Below, piece by piece: positions 56,400 through 64,000 of a stretch of DNA of 64,000 nt. Both the position numbers and the translations under genes were made by a program. This DNA is from Azolla caroliniana (lineage: Eukaryota > Polypodiophyta). The DNA lies in the NCBI GenBank assembly GCA_043228905.1, contig JBHGNT010000005.1, positions 17,608,001 through 17,672,000 of the forward strand, given 5' to 3'. Position 1 is the stretch's first letter, and each line of letters starts with the position of its first letter. The notes beneath the pieces are model-generated. The model had not been told where the DNA came from and searched no databases. It was given only the letters and a program-made list of their open reading frames with translations.

Positions 56400-56955
56400 A
56401 ACACTCTCATATATGTATGTAGTTTGTTCCTCGGAGCCTCATATATGTAGTTCCCAAAGCCTAGGTGGAATCTCTCCTTCATGGCTTATAATATTGGGTT
56501 AAAAGATTTGGAGCCTCGGTGGAATCTCTCCTTCGTGGCTTATAATATTGGGCTAAAAGATTCTCGCTTGCAAATTGAGAACCGTAGAAACCTTTGCTAG
56601 GTCTTGTATGAGATGTCGAAATCGTGAAGTACAACTCTAGGAAGCCGAAAGTCAACTATGGGAGAGTAACCACATTTTTATAGGAGCCTTGTGTAGCACC
56701 ATTCATATACATATATATGTAGTTAGTTCCTTGGAGCCTCATATACATACATATGTAGTTCGTGGAGCGTAGGTGGTAACTTTGTTTTCTTTATAATAAT
56801 GGGTTAAAAGATTCCCTTTCCAAATTGAGAATATTAAAGTCAAACCTTTGTTGGCTCTAGTATGACATCTTGAAAACCTGAAGTAGAACCCTAGAAGAGT
56901 AACCACATTAATTTTTAGAAGCGTTGTGTAGTACATTTTTAGAAGCCTTGTAGAG
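56400..56955 (-). promoter_or_regulatory. Germin-like gene promoter region with a duplicated segment
   Basis: A TATA-like CATATATGAG lies about 45-60 bp before the ATG. Segments 56410-56690 and 56710-56950 are related (shared CTCATATA...ATGTAGTTC, GGGTTAAAAGATT, AGAGTAACCACATT). Within the first, a 55-60 bp unit (GGAATCTCTCCTTC) is repeated at 56467 and 56521. Regulatory meaning is inferred. Confidence 0.5.
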
Positions 56956-57299
56956 TATGTTTCATAGACGCCAAAATGTAGCCCTTGTATGACAATACAC
57001 ATAAATACTAGCTAGACATTCGTTTAAATTTCAATGATTATATACCACTAATACTCCCACCACGAGTAAACGTGAAACTCAAATTTAGCAATATTTGTTC
57101 TGATTTAAGTGCACAAGCATAACCATTTTGAACTTGTTGTCTTGTTTTATTCCAAGAAGTTTGGTTCAAGAATCACTTTCTTCCATTCAAAACTGAAAAG
57201 GTACAACATACCAATTCAAATACCTAAAATTACATATAAAGTTTTGACAAGGAATGAGTGAATGGACTTGGACTTAGTGTAACATATAAAGGGTGTAGG

Positions 57300-58450
57300 T
57301 ATTTTGGATAGTTTGGGGTTTATGAGTAAGTCAACATTGTCACGAATTACGCACGTACATGTCCTACTTAAGGAGGACTATGGGGGTCTTGAACTATTGT
57401 GCCACATCTCACCGGTAGTGTCGGATGCAACATTCACTTCTTCCCGACATAACCGGGCATTCATTAGGTACAAAGTGTTGACTTTCCGGGCCCGAGCCAC
57501 TATTAGGCTCCCTTTGCGGAACTTCATGACTCCGTTTTGGATGCTACCCGTCTAGCCTTCATCGTCTAGCCGACCGACTGATATTAGGTTCAGTCGAACC
57601 TCCAGAACGTGTTGGACATCCTTCAGCAGTAGCTTGCATCCGGTTGGTGGTGTCAACTACACGCCTCCTATGCCGACAATTCGGCATATACCTTCATTCC
57701 CCATCTGGACATAGCCTTGCTCACCGGTTGTGTAGGATGAGAAGCATTTCTGGTCCGGGGTCAAGTGGAACGATGCTCTAGAATCGACAACCCACGGTGG
57801 CTCGTCGCCGGCAAGGTTCAACTCACTCTCCTTGGTGATGAGCATCAACTCTTCTTCACTTGCCGCAATTGCCTTCGTTCCCTTCCGGTCTGGTGACCGC
57901 TTCGAATCGGTATTGTCGATTTCCTTGTCTTTCCAGAAATTCTGACAGTTATTCTGGAAGTGTCCCGGCTTGCCGCAATAGAAGCAAGTAGGCCTCCCCC
58001 TTGACTTTGACCGTGTCCCCGACTTTTCCCGGTTCTAGGGACTACGGTTCCTTTGTCTTCTGCATTCCGATTCGGTAAGGAGCGCTTTGGAGTCGGAGAT
58101 CACCTCCTTGTATTTCCGACACACCTCCTCATCTAGCAAGCTCGACCTGACTCTTGCTAGGGATAGTTGTTTTCCTTCTGGTCCGGCGTTGCCCAAAGTG
58201 ACAACTAACGTCTCCCAGCTATCCGAGAGGGAACCGAGCAGGAGTAGAGCAAGTACCTCATCGGCGAGAGGTACTTCCAACGACGTTGCTTGGTGTATCA
58301 ACCCCTGGAAGGCATTCATGTGCTCCGCCATACTGGAGCCATCTTGGTATCAGAGTCTTACTAGCTTCCGGGATACCAAAACCCGATTAACATCATTTTT
58401 GTTCTGAAACATAATGCCAATCTTCTCCTAGAGCTCATGAGCCTTGCTCT
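57300..58450 (-). pseudogene. Copia gag-protease fragment
   Basis: Gag UBN2-like part (58331-58035: AEHMNAFQGLIHQATSLEVP, DEVLALLLLGSLSDSWETLV), zinc knuckle CFYCGKPGHFQNNC at about 57960-58000, protease VVDSRASFHLTP at about 57770 (usual DSGAS reads DSRAS), and a pre-integrase stretch down to 57300. Stops at 58030 and 57655 and a truncated 3' end make it inactive. It differs from fragment F and from the + strand Copia fragment. Confidence 0.8.
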
Positions 58451-59081
58451 ATTCATTAAAGTTGTTGTACAGGCTCATGTCGATGAAGCACCGAATGTAT
58501 GTCATTACATGAAATATGCATGTCCAAGTGGTTGTGTAATGTGCCCTCAAGTTCCTTGTTGGAGGATTCAGTACTAACATTACTGATTACGTTGTCTTAA
58601 TTGATTCGTTGTATAACTTGTATAAGTACTAACACTGTCCATTACATTGTACGTTTTGTGTCCGGGTGGTTCAGTACTGTTCTCTGAAGTTCCTTGATTG
58701 ATATTTTAGTATTAACTTATTGATTACATTGTATCCTTTGGTGCTGAGCTGATTCAATACTGATTATTTAGTACTGAACTTCTTAAATGTTTAGTTGTAT
58801 CACTTGTATGTATACTAACAAATAGGAGAACCGAACAAATAGGCTCTGGATGACCGAACAAATAGGTATGCAGGTCTTTTGTTTAGTACCGAACAAATAT
58901 CGACAGAATGTCCAGATGGTTCTGTATTGTGTCCTCAAGTTCCTCTTTGTTGTTTTAGTACTAATATTATTGTTACATGCATATTCCTTGGTGATAAGTT
59001 GGAACAAGAATGATTTTTAAGTACTAAAGGTCTTAAATGTCCACTTGATTCAGTACTGATAATATTTGTAACATTGTTGTC

Positions 59082-60510
59082 ATGTTAGAACTAATGTACG
59101 ATTCTAATATGAATGTTGTAGTATCAAGCAACACCACACCAGGGAAGGTAACTGACCAACCAGCCCCCGCACTACTACGTATAGAGTCTGATGCAAATTC
59201 CAAAGTCCATGGTCATTCCTTAGTGGTAATTGAGGAAATTTATGATGAAGATGAATGTATGAGAAAGGCCATTGGAATAGTTGAAGACGTGTTGCTTTAA
59301 ACAAATTCTCCTAGCTCGGCTCCCCTTGACTGTGTGAACGGTAATGCTAATTGTGTTTCTATCAAATAATGCATTGTTGATATACTTCTAATTTCTTATG
59401 TTTCTATCAAAGAGCCTACGAAGAAGCATAATGCTGCAAGGAAATTATATGGAAAGGGGAAGAAATGCAGAGTTCATTGTAGTGGTGGGTCATACAAATT
59501 CTCACAAACTTTGAGAGTTGTAAAGTTAATGAGTTAGACTAAGACCACATGCTTTTGTTGTTAGACAAGGAAGAAACGATTAATGAAAATGGAGATACCG
59601 ATTCAGAGCCACAACATGAAGAAGAATTTATTGTCCTTGTAGGTACATGTTGTGAACCCTCTTATATAATAGTTATTTTGACCATATCACCCAAGTGACA
59701 ATAATGGTTTCGGTCTATTAATATATAGAAAGTGATGTAAAATCTTGGCATGATTTAGAGCCCCAACCTGAGACTGCTACCATCCCAAGCAATAATGACG
59801 AGTGTGATACCAATGCAAACCTGGTCTTGCAACACATGACTTGCAACACATGACAAACACAATCATTTGCAAAGACTCATCTTCAAAAGTCTCAGATGGA
59901 GATGTAACAGTGGGTAAACGATTGTCCCTTAATCTAGTATGTTAATTGATATGGCTAGGTTCCTTCACTTTGTAAGAATGTGAATTGATATTGTTCTTGT
60001 TATTTAGGAATAGAAGAACATGGAGATTCCCAATAGCATCAGATGATTCAGGCAGTTTATGGAGCAACAATCTTGATTTTTCAGACTCAGGTAGCACCAC
60101 ACAGGAGGAATGTGAAATCACCCAAGAAGAGGAGCTAAAGAACTTTCACAATACCATAAACTAGCTACCACCCAAGAAGAGGAACAAGGTGGTACTACGA
60201 ATCACATGTCGTACCAAAACACCGCAAGTAGCTTGCACTTGGAACAAGACTATACGAGGAGTTTTCAATGAAGATGGAAACCACCCAAGAAGAGGAACAT
60301 GTTTGTACTACGAATACCGTGTTACTGCAGAACACTGGTTCTACCCATGAAGAGCAGATTACTACTAATACTATCGACAAGATCTTCTTGGAAGTGTGTG
60401 CGTCTCAAGCAGTTGCAGTAGAGCACAAGGTTCCCTCAAGCTTGCCCCCCTCTCCTCCAATGATGAGCTGCCACTCAGTAGTCTACTACCTCGTGGCTTT
60501 AAGATGAAGA
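59082..60510 (+). pseudogene. Possible passenger gene exons of transposon H
   Basis: Acidic frames at 59082-59300 (VVIEEIYDEDECMRKAIG) and 60268-60507 (MKMETTQEEEHVCTTNTVLL), with basic sequence after 60500 (KKKKVVKSEKSN-like in another frame). They converge on the transposase as in the first transposon, but no RING or FCP1-like motif is visible. The phrase ACCCAAGAAGAGGA recurs at 60119, 60171 and 60283. Coding status is uncertain. Confidence 0.3.
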
Positions 60511-61349
60511 AGAAGAAGGTTGTGAAATCTGAGAAGAGTAACAAAAAATAGGCACATTACAAGATCTAGAAAAAACTAAAAACAAAGATTTTTGTATTTA
60601 GATCGTTTGTAATTGATTACCATATGAGCAAGTTTTTGATTAACTGCTTCTTGACATTGTTTTGGTTTACTTATCCTGAATTTGAACTTGATACTATTTG
60701 AGTACTCATCTTAGTGACTAATTTAGTACAAGTTGATATGCAATGTACTAATTTTGATACATATATTTGTAAGAATGTGAATTTGATACTATTTGAGGTC
60801 TCATCTTAGTAAGAATGTCACTTGTTATGCACACATATGACATTGACGCTTGTTATGGACAAATATGACACTCCTGTCTTGGATATGTCTAGGTTAGTAA
60901 ACACTTAGCACAATATTAGTACTATATTTTAATGCATTGTACTGACTTTGATACATATGAACTCTAAACCAGTTACAGGCATAACATGGTATGTAAACTT
61001 GAACGAACCATTGTATTAGTACTAGCAATTAACATGTTCAATCTATTCCCTCATCTAGTCAACCACACCCTCATGAGTGTACCACACACTAGAAACATGT
61101 GTGGAATGAACACTCCTATCTTAGATATCTCTAGGTTAGGAAACACTTAACATAGTTTTAGTACTAACCAAAGATATTTTTCACCATAAATTGTATGTAA
61201 AAGATACATACATATCTAAACAAAACACCGATATTAAGAGCTTTGTCATTGCAAACTCATAAGAAAACCAAAGATGATATATTTCCATTCATTTGTAGGC
61301 CAGAGTTTACAAGACATGTGAATGTTACATATGAACAATGCTTGTCATT

Positions 61350-62275
61350 CTAAGAATTAAAGAGGGAGACCTCCCCCAATATGTGTTCGTGAACCTCTTT
61401 GGGGACCTTGTAGACAATGTTGTATCCCTTAACCTTGTGCTTTGTTTGACTCATAGTGAACTTGATTGCGATGATAGCGTCAGCATAGATTATTGTAGTG
61501 GGTGCATCTTTTAATAATGCATACGTGTTCTTGCATTGTGGTAACTTTGCATAGTAGTTGCCATACATGACACACTCACCAACATTGAACATGTTGCCCT
61601 AACTGTCCCTCACGACTTCTTCCAATATTGTATTTCTTTGCTTGCACACCACAATGTAGTAGTCTTCAAAATCTTCATTTTGAGGAGTTTTGAGCACAGC
61701 AAAATGATCTCCAACTTCCAATAATACTGCCAAGTCCTCACATTGGTTCTAGTATACAATATTGTTTGCATTTTCGTCTTCCTGGATATCCACACATTGT
61801 TCAATCTCAAGCTTCTGTAGCTTCCATGGCTCCACAATTGATAGATTGGTGCATTCATCCCAAGCTTCATCTAAACACATGGAACAAAAGCACGATAAAC
61901 TCCGGAATAACAATTGTGTTGTGTCCCTACGACTAAACCCTAAAACACAATGGGTCTTGCGCCTCCCTTTCACAGTTTTACAACCATACGATTTACTCAT
62001 ATCCACCTCATTAGCACCAACCTCAATAAACAATCTATTCTTACCATCATTTGACATCTTCCATGTCAACCACTCCACAACATCATGTGCATTTTGTAAC
62101 TTCGCACCTTTATTATCCAACAGTTCACTTGTAAGAGCACGCTTGATCACAACCCCCGCACCATCATGCTCTCCTTTTCCATGTCCAGACCCGAAGTAGT
62201 TCCATTGCATCCTAATGCTTGTCAATGAGAAGTATATGGGTGTTTTGCATGACAGTTAGCCAACAAACAGAGTTA
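61350..62275 (-). pseudogene. DDE-type transposase C-terminal part (H copy)
   Basis: Read on the reverse strand: MQWNYFGSGHGKGEHDGAGV, VIKRALTSELLDNKG, CFCSMC, then VGDHFAVLKTPQNEDFEDYY and a C-terminal domain ending VHEHILGEVSLFNS. It matches the + strand transposase at 6190-7080 motif by motif. Stops at about 61748 and 61600 interrupt it. The DFAENY and SDGAASQFK motifs are missing because the upstream part is lost. Confidence 0.8.
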
Positions 62276-62436
62276 GTGCATTACTAGAGCTTACATCTCT
62301 TAACATGACTTAAACCAAAATTTCCACTAATGCACGAGAGAGGACAATACTAAGTTATAAATTAAAAGAAATGAACGAGAGAGGATAGTACTAAGCTATT
62401 GATTAATACTAATGCATGAGAGAGGACAGTCCTAAG

Positions 62437-62940
62437 TGTTAACTGTTTCTGGAGAAAACACCTACGATGAGCCCATAGGCTATCGGTATCAAGGGGTCGT
62501 GTTACATGAAGGCTTCTTCTACACCGAGAAGACGTTAGGGGAACGGGGAGGCGTACACGGGTTACAACCCGGTAGACGTAGACGTAGCTAGGATTACGAA
62601 TACGGGGAGAACACACAGATGAAGGAAAAATAAGAGCGAGATTTATATTAAATGAGAAAGCTCATTGTGAATACAGTACATGGCTCTCGGCCGGAAACAG
62701 TCTCATGCAGAGCTAAGCGCTACTATATTAATCCTGCTAATAATCTAGGTATATCTCCCCCCTCCGATGTATGCAGGTCTCGGCTTATATAGTTTTCTTC
62801 TTTACACAAAACCAAGCCGTCGGCTGATTGTGAGGGGCTCAAAACTTGACTAATTTAGTTCTACCTATTTCCTCACGTACTTTTCTACCTATCGGCGAGT
62901 TTACATATTTTGTAATTACATTTCTGGCCTATGGACAACA
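62437..62940 (-). repeat. 3' LTR of Ty3 element G
   Basis: About 504 bp with ends TGTTA (62437) and ACAACA (62940). On the reverse strand it starts TGTTGTCCATAGGCC, like family B. TATA-like ACTATATAAGCC at about 62790 (reverse strand). The 5' partner lies outside the window. Confidence 0.65.
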
Positions 62941-62985
62941 CCTGGCATGCCCGTGGGACAAGACTTTGTCCATCGGACCCACGAT
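62941..62985 (-). promoter_or_regulatory. Conserved block at the element G 3' LTR boundary
   Basis: On the reverse strand it contains GTCCCACGGGCATGCCA plus GG directly before the LTR, the third case of the motif seen in families B and C. Confidence 0.7.
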
Positions 62986-63071
62986 TCACAAAGTGGAGGG
63001 ATAACAACGGATTTTGCCAAAATTTTACAAAATTACCCTTTTTATACAAGGGGCTTAAGGGTTCGTTTTAA

Positions 63072-64000
63072 TCCTCTTCTAATATGCCAAGGATATCCTC
63101 GGGGCGTGGGGTTGGTCAAGCTGCTCGGAAGGTGGGGTTGGTGATGGGGGTTTTGTTGCCGAGTTCGGGATGGTTGTGTCTGCGCGTGGGACGCCCTCTA
63201 TCGGTTCCGATTCAAGCAGGGTTGTGGTTGTAGTTTGTTGCTCGGTTGTGATGTGGGTGTCTATAGGGGCGGGTCCCTCCTGTCTGGCTTTCGTGGTGGT
63301 TGTTGTTGGCTCTGGTTCGTGGTCATCGGTCGTGGGAGCTTTGTTAGTCATGGTAGCTAAGCGTTCCTCCTCGTAGGCTTCGGCTTCTAAACGGAACATC
63401 ATTTGATCGTCGTTGAATTCCTCTAGAAGTTGCTCGATTGTTGCGGTGTGGGATTCTGCTAAGGTATGATATTCCTTGGTCAACTCTTCACGGAGAGTCT
63501 GGATGCTAATGTCATCCATCTTGTAGAACCCTCGGCGTTTTCTCGATCTTCTTGGTGAGTTGTTGGCAATATTTGTTGATCAGGATCTTTATTCTAGTAT
63601 CGTCCATGCCGATTTGAGCTTGGTGAGCTTCCACTTCCTCCCTTGTGGCCTTGGCGTCTTCTTGGCATTTGCGGACGAGGAGCTCTAGAGTAGCTTGGTT
63701 ATCCTTTGCTTTTGTGGTTACGAGCGCAATTGTTTGCTCGTAACGTTTGGTAAGTTGTGCTATAGTTTCGTCCACTTCCTTTCTCCAAGCGTCCCGTTGT
63801 CGTTCCCTGGCGGCGATGTCCTCTGTTTGCAACTCGTGATAAGCATCGGGAATTTGCACCCTTTGCTCTTTAAAGCTCCTCCACTTTTGCATGTGTTCGT
63901 TTGCCAATTCTTGTAATTCCCTTTGTTGACGGCATAATTCCTGTTTGTCTGCGAATAGCTCGTGTTCCCGTTGCCTATTCCTCTCTTCTTCTTTGATGAA
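63072..64000 (-). pseudogene. Element G accessory 3' ORF, C-terminal part (runs off the window)
   Basis: Coiled-coil part 63907-63512 (MQKWRSFKEQRVQIPDAYHE to LTKKIEKTPRVLQDG), then TLREELTKEYHTLAESHTAT and LLEEFNDDQ, a Thr/Pro/Glu-rich region, and PEDILGILEED in a shifted frame ending at about 63072. The order and motifs match the B and C accessory ORFs. One frameshift lies near the C-terminus and another near 63515. Confidence 0.72.

Larger units (their letters stand above)
58490..62436. mobile_element. Remnant of a second DDE transposon of the same type (H)
   Basis: It holds a transposase C-terminal part on the reverse strand (61350-62275) and non-coding sequence with scattered forward-strand frames. 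Palindromic AGTACT words, often TTAGTACTAA, are scattered through the non-coding parts (for example 58627, 58955, 59012, 60700, 61012, 61155, 62365). No terminal inverted repeats matching the first element were found; edges are approximate. The right side is cut by the LTR of element G. Confidence 0.55.

Overview
This is eukaryotic nuclear DNA, almost certainly from a land plant with a large, transposon-dense genome. The supports are an intact germin-like (cupin) gene, an intron-containing Myb/SANT gene, chromodomain Ty3 elements, a tRNA-Trp-type primer binding site and runs of the plant telomere-like motif AAACCCTAA. The Penelope-like element and the unusual Ty3 families would fit a fern, lycophyte or gymnosperm better than a flowering plant, but that is inference. 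Only two ordinary host genes stand out: a two-exon Myb/SANT gene (31946-34525, +) and a germin-like gene (55641-56357, -). Nearly everything else is nested mobile DNA.

Layout. 1-790: chromovirus-type gag fragment. 786-2523 and 12624-13782: a Penelope-like retroelement (PLE) whose 3' part carries a hammerhead ribozyme (12871-12916). The PLE is split by a 10.1-kb DNA transposon (2524-12619) with 27-bp terminal inverted repeats and a GAGA target duplication. That transposon carries a decayed DDE-type transposase gene (+) and, convergent to it, a 7-exon gene (-) encoding a coiled-coil/RING-like/FCP1-phosphatase-like protein. 13783-24468: a second gag fragment, then a 5'-truncated Ty3 element (family B) split by a young non-autonomous gag-only LTR element (14802-18314). 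Family B has an extra 3' ORF and ends in a 3' LTR. 24469-25078: chromovirus RT fragment that family B entered. 26029-27881: Copia gag/protease fragment. 27976-31125: reverse-strand LINE. 31266-31663: hAT-type MITE. 31946-34525: Myb gene. 34526-38090: no gene recognised. 38700-39552: Copia 5' remnant. 39553-52687: chromovirus D (one LTR inverted) split by the reverse-strand Ty3 element C (40962-50897, TSD TCTTG). 52688-54450 and 57300-58450: reverse-strand Copia fragments. 55641-56357: germin-like gene. 58490-62436: remnant of a second DDE transposon of the same type as the first. 62437-64000: 3' LTR and 3' ORF end of a third Ty3 element (G).

Two systems deserve attention. (1) The DDE transposon carries a host-like gene with RING and CTD-phosphatase-like modules and has filled its introns and spacers with the perfect palindrome AGCTAATTAGCT. 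(2) Three Ty3 families (B, C, G) share a long accessory ORF after integrase (conserved N-terminal domain, coiled coil, C-terminal ILEED-like end) and a conserved block directly before the 3' LTR where a polypurine tract would be expected.
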